From positions 6,076,001-6,140,000 of the forward strand of contig OZ245942.1 of assembly GCA_965230065.1 (NCBI GenBank): 64,000 nt of DNA, written 5' to 3'. Positions 42,866 to 50,839 of this stretch are shown here, one piece after another. A program made the translations under genes and the position numbers. Each line of letters starts with the position of its first letter. Position 1 is the stretch's first letter. The notes below the pieces were generated by a model. That model was not told the origin of the DNA, did no database searches, and was given only the letters and a program-made list of their open reading frames with translations. The stretch comes from G965230065 sp965230065. Lineage in GTDB: Bacteria > Bacteroidota > Bacteroidia > Cytophagales > Cyclobacteriaceae.

Positions 42866-43906
42866 CTATTTCTTCAGATTATTCTCCTGATAAAATTTCT
42901 TTGGGTTTGCCTTTAAGTTTTCAATCATCTTGGGCAATGTCTCTCGCAAACCGTGTTTAGGGTTCCAGCCCAATAGTTTTTTGGCCCTGGAACTGTCCAT
43001 TTCAAAATGATCATTAGCCAGATCAATCATCCAGGGTTTAATAAAAGCTTTGCCAAACAGGTTCTGCATAAATGCCCCCATTTTGGCAAACCACTTAGGA
43101 ATTGAGATGATAGGCATTTTCTCACCATGGATTTCTGTACTGATGATGTCTTGCAACTCCTTGTACGATAAAGTTTCGTCATCTCCAATATTAATAATCA
43201 CTTCTTTCGGGAGCTCTTTTCTTTGGTCTACCGCCAAAGCCATTGCATCGATGACATCATCTCTGTGTACATAGGTGCTGCCATGGGCTGTATTGGCCGG
43301 ATAGAGTCGTGCTGAAATTTGTTTTTCGTAAATACGCTGAACCTGATTGGTGATAGGTATTGAACTACCATCTTCGCTATATACGCCTGCTATGCGCATC
43401 ATCACAACAGGTATTTCGCCCCTTTGCTCTTGCATCACTTTTTCTGTAGTAACTTTTGATTTGGGATAATCCCATTTAGGTTCTAACGGTGATTCTTCTG
43501 TGATAAGTACTCCTGGTGAGGATGGTTTATAGACCAGCATACTACTTGAGAAAATGAATTGCTCCACTTCAAAATCCTGTAGGAATTTCAATAATCGTTC
43601 TGTGCCTTTGACGGTCACTTTATCGTACAGATCGGAGGGTTCCCCTAAAAAATCATAATAGGCGGCCAAGTGCACCACAGCAGCTATTTTGTTGCCGTAG
43701 GCGTAGCGGATTCTTTTGAATGCAAACTCCATTCGCTCATCGCTAGTGAGATCCACACATACGCATTCTGCTTCTACGGGCGGAAACGGATAGCCATCTT
43801 TGTCGAATCCAACGACATGGTATTTTTCAGCCAGCTTATGAATTACAGAAGAGCCTATCATTCCACTACTTCCTGTTACAATGACAACATCAGTTTTATC
43901 TTTCAT
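42866..43906 (-). CDS. NAD-dependent epimerase/dehydratase (extended SDR)
   Basis: A 346-residue Rossmann enzyme. The cofactor motif VTGSSGMIGSS (GxxGxxG) lies near residue 11, a catalytic YPKSK near 155, and a C-terminal substrate-binding domain after about 185. AVVHLAAYYDF and FIFSSSMLVY fit the extended SDR class (UDP-sugar epimerase group). The substrate is not evident. It lies between the VKOR fusion and small membrane proteins in the same orientation. Confidence 0.8.
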   Translation of the reverse strand: MKDKTDVVIVTGSSGMIGSSVIHKLAEKYHVVGFDKDGYPFPPVEAECVCVDLTSDERMEFAFKRIRYAYGNKIAAVVHLAAYYDFLGEPSDLYDKVTVKGTERLLKFLQDFEVEQFIFSSSMLVYKPSSPGVLITEESPLEPKWDYPKSKVTTEKVMQEQRGEIPVVMMRIAGVYSEDGSSIPITNQVQRIYEKQISARLYPANTAHGSTYVHRDDVIDAMALAVDQRKELPKEVIINIGDDETLSYKELQDIISTEIHGEKMPIISIPKWFAKMGAFMQNLFGKAFIKPWMIDLANDHFEMDSSRAKKLLGWNPKHGLRETLPKMIENLKANPKKFYQENNLKK

Positions 43907-43954
43907 TTTATAATTATATTTCTTGACTTTTCATGCACTATCAAACTAACTCAA

Positions 43955-44236
43955 TCATCGGTACTTTTTATTAAAAGATATATTGTAGACCGTAGCTATC
44001 AGTGCTCCAAATAACCAGCCCAGAATGAACATTTCTATCAGTCCGATGAGTGCTTCAGTCCAGGGCACGTCCATTCTAATCACAGCACTTGTATCCAGCC
44101 CGTGTAACAGGCTATTAAAAAACAAGATGGTACCCTCACGGCCTACTGTTGCCATTAAAATAATACAACCCAGGTAAAATATGGCTCCTGCTACTCCCCA
44201 GGCTAATGCGAATTTCTTAATGTTGATGTGTTGCAT
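43955..44236 (-). CDS. DUF5676-like small membrane protein
   Basis: A 93-residue protein with three predicted membrane helices. ATG 44236 (MQHINIKKFALAWGVAGAIFYLG) is chosen over a TTG or longer start because it matches the usual N-terminus of this family. It overlaps the previous gene by 20 bases. The C-terminus reads ILGWLFGALIATVYN. Family members often lie near copper genes; the function is unknown. Confidence 0.65.
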   Translation of the reverse strand: MQHINIKKFALAWGVAGAIFYLGCIILMATVGREGTILFFNSLLHGLDTSAVIRMDVPWTEALIGLIEMFILGWLFGALIATVYNISFNKKYR

Positions 44237-44447
44237 GATCGTTTTCTTTTTTTGATTGTTTATCTTCATGACTTCCGTGCCCTCCATGTCCCCCATGACT
44301 GCCCATCATAAAGAGGTGAGCTACGAAAAATATGATGATGAATATAAAAAGTGAATTGGATCCGTTGAACCCAAAAACGGGTAGTAGGAACAGTAACAGG
44401 AATATCCCCAGACACCCTATTAACATCCATAGCATGTGATTTTTCAT
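44217..44447 (-). CDS. DUF2933-like small membrane protein with a His-rich tail
   Basis: A 76-residue protein with two membrane helices (residues 5-20 and 30-47) followed by GSHGGHGGHGSHEDKQ and a His-rich end. The tail could bind metal. It starts 12 bases after the Met-rich lipoprotein and overlaps the next membrane protein by 20 bases, indicating tight coupling. Confidence 0.65.
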   Translation of the reverse strand: MKNHMLWMLIGCLGIFLLLFLLPVFGFNGSNSLFIFIIIFFVAHLFMMGSHGGHGGHGSHEDKQSKKENDHATHQH

Positions 44448-44459
44448 AGTTTTTGTGTT

Positions 44460-44948
44460 TTAGTGATGGCCAACGTGTTTTTCTGCCCCAATCTTTTCTT
44501 TGTTCTTCATCATTGTTTCCTTATCCATCATGCCTTCTTTGTGCATCATCTCCATCATCTGCCCCATCATATTGGGTTTATCTTTCATCATGTCCATCAT
44601 ATGGGCACACATGGACGAATCCGAGTCAGCCATGTTCATCATGTTGCTCATCATATTATGCATCATATCAGGCTTATCTTTCATCATGGCCATCATTTGA
44701 TCATTGTCTGACATCATCATACCCACCATCTGCTCATTGCCTTTCATCATCATTTGGGTATGATCATCCTCCATCATTTTGGTCATCAATTGTTCAGCGT
44801 ATTCATGATCGGAAATGATGGTATTAAAAATTTCATTTCGGGTGTCATCATTTTCTAACATTGTGCTTACATCCTTTTGTTGCTGACAGGCAGATAAAGC
44901 CGCTATCAATAAAGTGAGTGTTACCACTGTTTTGAAAGTATTTTTCAT
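44460..44948 (-). CDS. Met-rich lipoprotein, copper-binding type
   Basis: A 162-residue lipoprotein (lipobox LSAC). The mature part has an extraordinary density of Met, in MM and MxxM pairs: TKMMEDDHTQMMMKGNE, VGMMMSDNDQMMAMM and MMHNMMSNMMNMADSD, plus His. Met-rich clusters bind Cu+ or Ag+ in the periplasm. It lies directly after the universal stress protein gene and begins a cluster of small metal-associated proteins. Function as a copper sponge or carrier is inferred. Confidence 0.75.
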   Translation of the reverse strand: MKNTFKTVVTLTLLIAALSACQQQKDVSTMLENDDTRNEIFNTIISDHEYAEQLMTKMMEDDHTQMMMKGNEQMVGMMMSDNDQMMAMMKDKPDMMHNMMSNMMNMADSDSSMCAHMMDMMKDKPNMMGQMMEMMHKEGMMDKETMMKNKEKIGAEKHVGHH

Positions 44949-44952
44949 ATCG

Positions 44953-45786
44953 TTATCGGTTAAGGTTAATGCTTAGTATAGGTATATCGGCATGGTTAGC
45001 CAGGTTTTCAGTAATGCTCTTTCCTATCAGGTTAAAAAAGCCGGACCTGCCATGTGTAGTTAATGCAATAAGGTCAGCATTTACAGATTGGGAAAACTTA
45101 AGAATGCCGCGTTCTTCATTTAGCGAATTGTAGATGTTGGTGGTGCAGGTTCCTCCACGAGGACAGGTTTCATGAAAATCATGCATTTTCTCAAGGCTCC
45201 TGTCCGTCTCCTCAAATGAAAATGGCACATTGACATAAAGAAGGTGAATATTGGATTCGTTGAGATCAGCGAACTTCACCACCGTTTTGAAGGGTTCTTT
45301 GACATCTTCTTCAAAATTGGATGCAAAAACCACATTTTTAACGGGCCACTTAGACTTTTCTTTGATGATCAAGACAGGAACCGTAGCGTCTCTTAGTACC
45401 TTTTGGGCATTAGACCCGACAAACAATTCTTTTGCACCAGATGCGCCATGGGAACCCATGACCACAAAATCATGATGATGAAAGGGAATATGTTTGAGGA
45501 TTTCCTCTCTACCCACATCAAACACGAGAAACTGTTCAGCTTTCAAACCTTTGTTTTCCGCTTTTTTTACCAGCTTATTAAGCTCGCTCTTCGCACGCCC
45601 GATTTCCTTTAATGTTTCGGGAAACCGCTGCTCCTTCTCCTTATTAAGTTTGACCCACTGCACTGGCGTGATCTGTAGGTGCAAAAAATGAATCTCCGCA
45701 CCTGATTTCTCGGCTATGGCAATGGCAATATCCGCAGCCCGGTTAGCTGTTTCTGAAAAGTCGGTTGGAACTAAAATATTTTTCAT
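44953..45786 (-). CDS. Universal stress protein, tandem UspA domains
   Basis: A protein with two UspA folds. The start is set at ATG 45786 (MKNILVPTDFSETANRAADIA), 30 bases inside a longer reading frame, because this matches the usual start. The first domain ends with VMGSHGASGAKELFVGSNAQKVL (the ATP-binding G-2X-G-9X-G-[ST] motif), the second with ALTTHGRSGFFNLIGKSITENLANHADIPIL. The leader element copy 2 (45812-45888) lies just upstream. USPs bind ATP and help survival under stress; the mechanism is not clear. Confidence 0.88.
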   Translation of the reverse strand: MKNILVPTDFSETANRAADIAIAIAEKSGAEIHFLHLQITPVQWVKLNKEKEQRFPETLKEIGRAKSELNKLVKKAENKGLKAEQFLVFDVGREEILKHIPFHHHDFVVMGSHGASGAKELFVGSNAQKVLRDATVPVLIIKEKSKWPVKNVVFASNFEEDVKEPFKTVVKFADLNESNIHLLYVNVPFSFEETDRSLEKMHDFHETCPRGGTCTTNIYNSLNEERGILKFSQSVNADLIALTTHGRSGFFNLIGKSITENLANHADIPILSINLNR

Positions 45787-45811
45787 GTGTATGTAGTAAA
45801 TTTTCAAAGGC

Positions 45812-45888
45812 CACATGGAATTCCCATAAATTTATTCACCCTTCCACTGGCATATTTAAGGATGCCTAAAGTTTATGTTCATTTCATA
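45812..45888 (-). promoter_or_regulatory. Leader/promoter element copy 2
   Basis: A second copy of the element (minus strand): ATGAAATG, CATAAACTTTAG, CCAGTGGAAGGGTGAATAA and ATTCCATGTG in order. A TAAATTTA box is at 45827-45834. The distance from ATTCCATGTG to the start codon is about 25 bases, as in copy 1. The core differs in length by a few bases from copies 1 and 3. The end overlaps the PII-like gene stop codon. Confidence 0.6.
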
Positions 45889-46228
45889 AGTCTCTGTTCT
45901 CCAAGTCGGGTTCTAATGTTTTTACTTTGACCATCTCACTAACCTCTGTGATATAAATAATGCCGTCCCCGGAGTGAGCTGTTTTTCCATTTTGATGTAT
46001 AATCTCTAGTGATTTCTTCACTTTCTTGTCGGGTAAAACAACTTCCAGTTTTGCTATTTTAGCATGTGAAAATGGATGCCTCAAAGACGGAAAATCCTTA
46101 CGCTCATCGGTATAGTGACCGGTTCCCTCTCCTTCAAAGACCGTTAAGCAACAAACTCCTTCTTCACGCAGATGATTTACAATATCAGGTAATCGATCCG
46201 GCCTGACGAAAGCCTTTATTTCTTTCAT
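45884..46228 (-). CDS. PII-like (GlnB/CutA-fold) signalling protein
   Basis: A 114-residue protein with the PII fold: EIKAFVRPDRLPDIVNHLREEG at the start, a T-loop region with GEGTGHYTDERKDF, a KIAKLEVVLPDKKVKKSLEIIHQ strand-helix and GDGIIYITEV. It lacks the classical T-loop Tyr51 context, so it is a PII-like rather than a nitrogen PII protein. Such proteins often accompany metal efflux genes. It overlaps the SHOCT gene by 4 bases. Confidence 0.75.
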   Translation of the reverse strand: MKEIKAFVRPDRLPDIVNHLREEGVCCLTVFEGEGTGHYTDERKDFPSLRHPFSHAKIAKLEVVLPDKKVKKSLEIIHQNGKTAHSGDGIIYITEVSEMVKVKTLEPDLENRDL

Positions 46229-46437
46229 TTTTGCAACGTCTTTTTTATGTCTTCATACTCTTCTTTGCTGATTTCTCCTTTGGCATACCTTTTTTTCAAA
46301 AGGTCTAACGGTGTTTCCTTTTTCGTTCTTTGTCCGGGTATATCCCATGGTGTGGCGAAAATCCAGATTATAAATATCACCCAGATCACCCACCAGATGA
46401 TGTGCATACCCCAATAGTGTCCTTCAAACCAATGCAT
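46225..46437 (-). CDS. SHOCT-domain small membrane protein
   Basis: A 70-residue protein: one membrane helix (about residues 10-30), then a cytoplasmic SHOCT motif LKKRYAKGEISKEEYEDIKKTL. It ends on the PII-like start (ATGA overlap). A second SHOCT protein lies at 56085-56288. Site c and its -7 box lie 58-118 bases upstream, so the SHOCT and PII-like genes may form the first operon in the putative regulon. Confidence 0.75.
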   Translation of the reverse strand: MHWFEGHYWGMHIIWWVIWVIFIIWIFATPWDIPGQRTKKETPLDLLKKRYAKGEISKEEYEDIKKTLQK

Positions 46438-46494
46438 GATTTCTTATTTTATGATTTCAAATAATCTATCAACCTTTTATTGTTGGTTGTTATT

Positions 46495-46554
46495 CAAAAT
46501 TACGAGAAAGTACAGCTCTCTATTTTTGAAATCTTGTCTTTGATGTATGATATT
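46495..46554 (-). promoter_or_regulatory. Putative HMA-AraC site c with a -7 box
   Basis: The site (46528-46554) reads AATATCATACATC-AAAGACAAGATTTC on the minus strand; the half-sites AATATC and GATTTC are 21 bp apart. TAATTTTG, an exact match to TAnnTTTG, lies at 46495-46502, 25 bp downstream of the site. No clear -33 element is present, as expected for a promoter that needs an activator. Confidence 0.7.
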
Positions 46555-46576
46555 CTGCTATCAAAACATCAATAGC

Positions 46577-46927
46577 TTAGTGATTATCACCACTTAGGAT
46601 CATAACCGTACCCATACCTACTACCATCACTCCGACCATTACAGGAACCCACCATTTACCACGAAAAAGTCCGTGTCTGTCCCCTGGAGCCATACTGAAT
46701 TTTTCAGGGTTCTTCTTAAATACCTGGAGACATTCTTCACTGTCGAAGTAATACACGTCATCATTATATGAATACTGAAGTGCTGCGTTTACGTCAACGT
46801 TATTCTCACAAACAGGATCAGCATGTTTCTTAGATGCCTGGTGATGACGACCCACCGAGCAGGAGGTATTTATGATCACTATAGGCCACACCAAAGTATA
46901 TAATATTGCTTTTCTTAAGGTTAACAT
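46577..46927 (-). CDS. YHS-domain lipoprotein-like membrane protein
   Basis: A 116-residue protein with an N-terminal hydrophobic leader and lipobox-like INTSC. The YHS domain is ADPVCENNVDVNAALQYSYNDDVYYFDSEECLQVFKKNPEKF, with two conserved Cys for metal. A C-terminal membrane helix (WVPVMVGVMVVGMGTVMIL) ends the protein. YHS domains carry Cu+ or other soft metal ions. It starts 4 bases after the DUF302 gene. Confidence 0.75.
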   Translation of the reverse strand: MLTLRKAILYTLVWPIVIINTSCSVGRHHQASKKHADPVCENNVDVNAALQYSYNDDVYYFDSEECLQVFKKNPEKFSMAPGDRHGLFRGKWWVPVMVGVMVVGMGTVMILSGDNH

Positions 46928-46930
46928 GAC

Positions 46931-47320
46931 CTATACATTTTGTAAGACATCGAGTAATTTCTGGCGAATATTCAAAGCCACTATTTCAAGGTCTTCATTG
47001 GCAATTGCCTGCATAGAGCTTATCGGGTCTACAACTGACACCTCGATATGACCATCCATAAGATCCTGCACAATCACATTACAGGGTAACATGGTGCCTA
47101 TTTTATCTTCGGCCTTTAATGCTTTAAATGCGTACTCGGGATTACATGCACCTAATATCTTGTAGGGATTAAAATCAATGTTAAGTTTGTGTTTCATAGT
47201 ATCCTGAACATCGATCTCGGTTAATACTCCAAAACCCTCTTTGCCCAATTCTTTAACCACATGATCTACTACATCCTGAAAAGAACTGTTTTTAACAAGT
47301 TTACTGTGATAATACTCCAT
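46931..47320 (-). CDS. DUF302-family protein, copy 1
   Basis: A 129-residue protein of the DUF302 family: SFQDVVDHVVKELGKEGFGVLTEIDVQ, YKILGACNPEYAFKAL (conserved Cys), MLPCNVIVQD (conserved Cys) and VDPISSMQAI. The fold is TTHA1732-like, and its role is unknown. A close paralogue is at 57476-57862. Here it lies between the YceI and YHS genes and probably shares the site d promoter. Confidence 0.8.
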   Translation of the reverse strand: MEYYHSKLVKNSSFQDVVDHVVKELGKEGFGVLTEIDVQDTMKHKLNIDFNPYKILGACNPEYAFKALKAEDKIGTMLPCNVIVQDLMDGHIEVSVVDPISSMQAIANEDLEIVALNIRQKLLDVLQNV

Positions 47321-47336
47321 GAAAAATCTTAATAAA

Positions 47337-47918
47337 TTATAGTGTTTGATCTAATACCAACTGGTGAATATGTACTTTAATATTTTTGCTTTCCGAAAGC
47401 CTGTTTTGAAGAAATTCTGCACTAACCTCAAATGTTAACCCAAGAACACATTTGAGGTGTGACCCTCCTTCAATATGTTCCAGGGAACCTGTTCCACTTA
47501 TTGGCAGGTCTGACGTTTTATAGTTAAGGGTTGCCCTAAACTCAAAAGTTTTAGGTGGATGCTTGCCTGTATCTATCTTATCTTCACCTTCACCGCTTTT
47601 TGTGATGTTCAGCTGCCCTGCCAATATAATTTTAGCATCCTCCATAGAGGAAATTACAGCGTCCAGAGAATCTACACCGGAATACAAAGAATTGGCGGGA
47701 AGGGTCATTTTAAAATAAGCCTCTTTGTAATCCAGTTCTGCAAATAGTTTTTGAGAATGCAGGTTGATCACAGAGTCACCAACTGGGACGATTAATAACA
47801 CACGGCCATTAGTTGTATGGTATAAATCCTGAGCTTTTGCCATATTTACGCTAAAGAAAATCATACTCGTAATTGCCAATGTGTAAAGTATATTCCTAGT
47901 AAAAGAGTCATTTCCCAT
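47337..47918 (-). CDS. YceI-family lipid-binding-like periplasmic protein
   Basis: A 193-residue exported protein: signal peptide ending AKAQ, then a YceI-like lipocalin fold with LNYKTSDLPISGTGSLEHIEGGSHLKCVLGLTF and the characteristic KIILAGQLNITKSG. YceI proteins bind isoprenoid-type lipids. The site d promoter lies 60-120 bases upstream, so this gene leads the operon YceI-DUF302-YHS. Confidence 0.7.
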   Translation of the reverse strand: MGNDSFTRNILYTLAITSMIFFSVNMAKAQDLYHTTNGRVLLIVPVGDSVINLHSQKLFAELDYKEAYFKMTLPANSLYSGVDSLDAVISSMEDAKIILAGQLNITKSGEGEDKIDTGKHPPKTFEFRATLNYKTSDLPISGTGSLEHIEGGSHLKCVLGLTFEVSAEFLQNRLSESKNIKVHIHQLVLDQTL

Positions 47919-47977
47919 TTATGAACGAAATGTTAAAATTGGTTTGATCATAGCTTTCCTTTTTATTCAGTCTCTAT

Positions 47978-48038
47978 CAAAAATAAGTGGATTAATGCAT
48001 GATCTTTTTTCGAAATCTTGTCTTTATTGTATGAGATT
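47978..48038 (-). promoter_or_regulatory. Putative HMA-AraC site d with a -7 box
   Basis: The site (48012-48038) reads AATCTCATACAAT-AAAGACAAGATTTC on the minus strand. Half-sites AATCTC and GATTTC are 21 bp apart. TATTTTTG, an exact TAnnTTTG match, lies at 47978-47985, 26 bp downstream. The site precedes the YceI operon. Confidence 0.7.
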
Positions 48039-48051
48039 AAGGTTATCATTT

Positions 48052-48915
48052 TCAACCCATTTTTTCACCAGACCCATCTCTCAACTTGTCAGAAAGTCTC
48101 CTGAATAGTGCCTTGTTTTGAAGGTTACTATTGTCAATGAGTAGTCCTTTCAAACCATCTTTTGTTTCGATCCCATAAATAACAGACTTACCTGCTGCAT
48201 CTTCATTTTCATCAAACCGGTAGAACTCTGAAATATTCAATTCCTCAATTTGAAAGCTGGCACACAGATCCTTACATTCCAGGCAATCTTCCTTCCTGTT
48301 GAAATTATAGGTGTAGCCTTTTTCTCTTAAGTCGCCCAGTGCTTCAGATAAGTTCTTGTAGTACCGGTTCTCGTTTTTCATTACTTCTTTATAATCAGAT
48401 ACAGAAAGACCGGTAACACGCTTAAATTGACTGGATAGGTAATGGACGGAACTGTATCCGAGCTTAACAGCAATCTCACTTAAGTTCAGTTCATCATACT
48501 TTATCAGTTCTTTCACCCTGTCCACTCTTTTGTTTATGTAGTAGGTCTCTATCGTAAGCCCCTCAATTTTTGAAAAAAGCTTGCTAAGAAAATTGTAGTT
48601 TTTACCTATTTCGTGTGCCAGAAAATCAGACAACATCACCTCTTTGGTAGATTTTTCAAGGATTTCTATATAGTGTTGAATTCCAAGCTTAATCTGTTCC
48701 ATCAGGACTTCTTCTTTGTCTTCAAGAAGTTCAAACCCGTAAGTATTTAACCTGGACGCGATTTTGTCCTTGTTCAGGGCCTCAGGCACTTGTATTGTAG
48801 CATGCCCAAGCCGGATCGTTGAAATAATTGCTCCGAGTTCCTCTAATTCATTTCGTACAACCAGAATGCATCTCGGGCACACCATATTTTTAATATTCAG
48901 ATTTAATGTTTTCAT
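48052..48915 (-). CDS. HMA-AraC regulator 2 with an extra C-terminal domain
   Basis: A 287-residue regulator. The HMA-like domain has IKNMVCPRCILVV (Cys13, Cys16). The AraC domain contains LNLSEIAVKLGYSSVHYLSSQFKRVTGLSVSDYK. About 100 extra residues follow (from NLSEALGDLREKGYTYNF) with a CLECKDLC motif. This tail is clearly homologous to the free 100-residue protein at 50490-50792, so that domain was fused to the regulator. Database records have named such short proteins as phosphoribosylpyrophosphate-synthetase-like, but the sequence shows no PRPP motif. It probably senses a soft metal. Confidence 0.85.
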   Translation of the reverse strand: MKTLNLNIKNMVCPRCILVVRNELEELGAIISTIRLGHATIQVPEALNKDKIASRLNTYGFELLEDKEEVLMEQIKLGIQHYIEILEKSTKEVMLSDFLAHEIGKNYNFLSKLFSKIEGLTIETYYINKRVDRVKELIKYDELNLSEIAVKLGYSSVHYLSSQFKRVTGLSVSDYKEVMKNENRYYKNLSEALGDLREKGYTYNFNRKEDCLECKDLCASFQIEELNISEFYRFDENEDAAGKSVIYGIETKDGLKGLLIDNSNLQNKALFRRLSDKLRDGSGEKMG

Positions 48916-48944
48916 CTGTTATAGGGGTTAAACTTTTTCTGATC

Positions 48945-48959
48945 CTGGATTAAATCCAG
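48945..48959. promoter_or_regulatory. Palindrome before HMA-AraC regulator 2
   Basis: CTGGATT-A-AATCCAG is a perfect 7+1+7 palindrome about 30 bases before the regulator start. It does not resemble the RATWTC repeat, so a different repressor or an RNA hairpin may act here. Confidence 0.5.
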
Positions 48960-49086
48960 TGAAGGAGTATCGACCGGTTAAAATCTTTGCTTATTGCCAA
49001 ATGAATTATTTCAACAATAATTTTTGGCCGGCAATACATTGCCCTCGCAGAAAAAGTGATTAAGAATTATTGAAAAGAATAGAATA

Positions 49087-49135
49087 AGGCTGATAAGCTT
49101 GCGGAGTAGAACATGGCAAACTTCATGATCAGCCT
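49087..49135 (-). terminator. Weak terminator-like hairpin after the His-rich gene
   Basis: AGGCTGAT (49087-49094) pairs perfectly with ATCAGCCT (49128-49135) around a 33-base loop, 13 bases after the stop of the His-rich gene on the minus strand. A T-rich tract (TATTCTATTCTTTTC) follows. The long loop makes efficient termination uncertain. Confidence 0.4.
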
Positions 49136-49147
49136 AACAGATGAATG

Positions 49148-49621
49148 CTAATTGAGGAAGGATTGAATAAAAATACGAATATGGTTACCACTAACTGGTG
49201 GTGGCAGATTGGTATATAAAAACGGGAGTAATTGCTGATTAAAAGTTTCAACCTCAAAATCTATGGCGTACACCTGATAAAGCACGTGAAAGATGGGAGT
49301 CTCAACCGGTATTTGCTTTAGCTCATATTTGATTAATGAGGCATAGAGGTTATTCACTACTTCATCACAACACTCATCCTCCTCGCTATCATCATGGCTA
49401 TGCTTATCATCGTGATGATGATCAGTAGCGGCTTTGTGATGATTATGGTCATGTGTTTTTTTTGGGTGAGGATCAGCTTCTTTAACCATAGCAGGATAAT
49501 TCCCCCACGACATTAACCCCAAATCACATAGCGCATCGCATACAAATACACTGATAAACCCTGTAAGGAGCAGGGTTACTATGTATTGTTTGATGTTATG
49601 CAATTTTCTTATCATGACCAT
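49148..49621 (-). CDS. His-rich exported protein with an IFIQSFLN tail, copy 1
   Basis: A 157-residue protein with an N-terminal signal/anchor segment (QYIVTLLLTGFISVFVCDALC). It has a dense His/Asp stretch (HDHNHHKAATDHHHDDKHSH) and an ECCDE cluster, all potential metal ligands. The C-terminus IRIFIQSFLN is identical to that of the 62869-63360 protein, although the rest has diverged. Location upstream of HMA-AraC regulator 2 suggests a metal-binding exported protein. The family is not recognised. Confidence 0.65.
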   Translation of the reverse strand: MVMIRKLHNIKQYIVTLLLTGFISVFVCDALCDLGLMSWGNYPAMVKEADPHPKKTHDHNHHKAATDHHHDDKHSHDDSEEDECCDEVVNNLYASLIKYELKQIPVETPIFHVLYQVYAIDFEVETFNQQLLPFLYTNLPPPVSGNHIRIFIQSFLN

Positions 49622-49723
49622 TAGGGGCGATAATTATTGCATAAATGTCGGTAAAATCAGGTGTAATTCAAATGATAAATATTAAGTGAAAATATGATAT
49701 AAGTCACTATACTGACAAAAACC

Positions 49724-50383
49724 TCAATGAGCATGCCCTTCTTCAGATTCAAGAAATTTACCCTGAGGCCCTACTGCTTCTATATGTACGAGTTGAGCCC
49801 CGTAATGACCGGTGCGCGACACCGCATAGCCGGAAGCAATGAGTAACAAGGCAACCACTGCTACAGCCCAACGTTTTTGTTTGAAGATAAACTGACTGGC
49901 TAGCTGAGCCACAAAACCGGCAATGCTCAAGTATATGGTCCAGTCGGCCCATAAATCATGCTGCGCAAGCACCTGTTTGGCATGCGCTGTTAAATCATGG
50001 GTGTGTGGGTGGAACGTTCTCCCTGAAAGATAAGCACCTAGCGCACCTACGAAAACCATTCCCGTGATGACCCAATCTATTTCCTTTTTCAGAAAAATAA
50101 CATTTGCAATGGCCAAAACGGCTCCAATCAATAACAATACGATTGGGAAGTGAACCATAAGCGGATGCAGATTGGGGAAGTCGTCCAGATCAGCTGTGAC
50201 TTTCTTGCTCTCATGCTCATCTTGTTCATGCTCCTGTTGTGCTTGTATATGAGAAGAATCCTCCTGGGACTGCTCCAGATGCGTGGAATCTTCTTTTGTG
50301 CCTTTTTCATGTTTCTCCCCTTCATGAGCAGAGAGCATAAAGCATGACAACATGAAGTATAATAGTAGTCCTAACTTTTTCAT
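49724..50383 (-). CDS. DUF2231-family membrane protein
   Basis: A 219-residue protein with a signal peptide and a His/Glu/Gln-rich stretch (20-65), then LHPLMVHFPIVLLLIGA, the DUF2231 signature, and four membrane helices with HPHTHDLTAHAKQVL. The conserved His pattern suggests a heme or metal site in the membrane. It follows site e. Confidence 0.8.
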   Translation of the reverse strand: MKKLGLLLYFMLSCFMLSAHEGEKHEKGTKEDSTHLEQSQEDSSHIQAQQEHEQDEHESKKVTADLDDFPNLHPLMVHFPIVLLLIGAVLAIANVIFLKKEIDWVITGMVFVGALGAYLSGRTFHPHTHDLTAHAKQVLAQHDLWADWTIYLSIAGFVAQLASQFIFKQKRWAVAVVALLLIASGYAVSRTGHYGAQLVHIEAVGPQGKFLESEEGHAH

Positions 50384-50418
50384 AGCCGTTCAATTACAAT
50401 AATTTAATTAAGAAAATT

Positions 50419-50479
50419 TAAAACTATGCTCATTGCATGGAAACTTCAGTACAAAATCTCATCTTAGATGTATAATATT
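50419..50479 (-). promoter_or_regulatory. Putative HMA-AraC site e with a -7 box
   Basis: The site (50453-50479) reads AATATTATACATC-TAAGATGAGATTTT on the minus strand. Half-sites AATATT and GATTTT are 21 bp apart. TAGTTTTA at 50419-50426 lies 26 bp downstream, and the DUF2231 gene starts 35 bases after it. A CATGCAATGAGCATA segment just before the box also resembles part of the leader element copies. Confidence 0.65.
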
Positions 50480-50489
50480 CTTCAGCTGG

Positions 50490-50792
50490 CTAGCGGGTAA
50501 CAACCAATTTTTTGATCATTGCTTCACTCAACGCTTCGGAATAAACACCATAGGCATCTACTAATACGCCTTTAAGTCCATCCGTAGATTCAATGGCGTA
50601 AAGAATGGAGTTGTCATCCGGGTTGCTCATGCCTTCAAACCGATATACTTCTTTTACTTCAAACTGCTCAGGATGAAGCTCAAGCTTATGGGCCGGACAT
50701 TCGATACAATGCGGTTTGAGATTAAAATCGTTGGAATATCCTCTTTCTTTCAGGTCTTTTAATGCTTCAGATAGTGTTTCGTAGGTTTTCAT
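50490..50792 (-). CDS. Standalone Cys-containing domain protein (regulator-tail homologue)
   Basis: A 100-residue cytoplasmic protein: TLSEALKDLKERGYSNDFNLKPHCIECPAHKLEL, then EVKEVYRFEGMSNPDD and TDGLKGVLVDAYGVY. It is homologous over its length to the C-terminal domain of HMA-AraC regulator 2. The CxxC (CIEC) could bind metal. The name phosphoribosylpyrophosphate synthetase is often given to such proteins without the catalytic motifs. Confidence 0.7.
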   Translation of the reverse strand: MKTYETLSEALKDLKERGYSNDFNLKPHCIECPAHKLELHPEQFEVKEVYRFEGMSNPDDNSILYAIESTDGLKGVLVDAYGVYSEALSEAMIKKLVVTR

Positions 50793-50839
50793 TTTTTTAC
50801 TTTTTGAAATTTATTCCAGTTACCAGGCCATTTAACAGC

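Noticed and set aside
44436..44818. Plus-strand frames rich in His and Ser/Cys opposite the Met-rich lipoprotein
   Set aside because: CAT, the complement of ATG, reads as His, so any Met-rich gene makes an artificial His-rich frame on the other strand. The minus-strand gene has a signal peptide and operon context.
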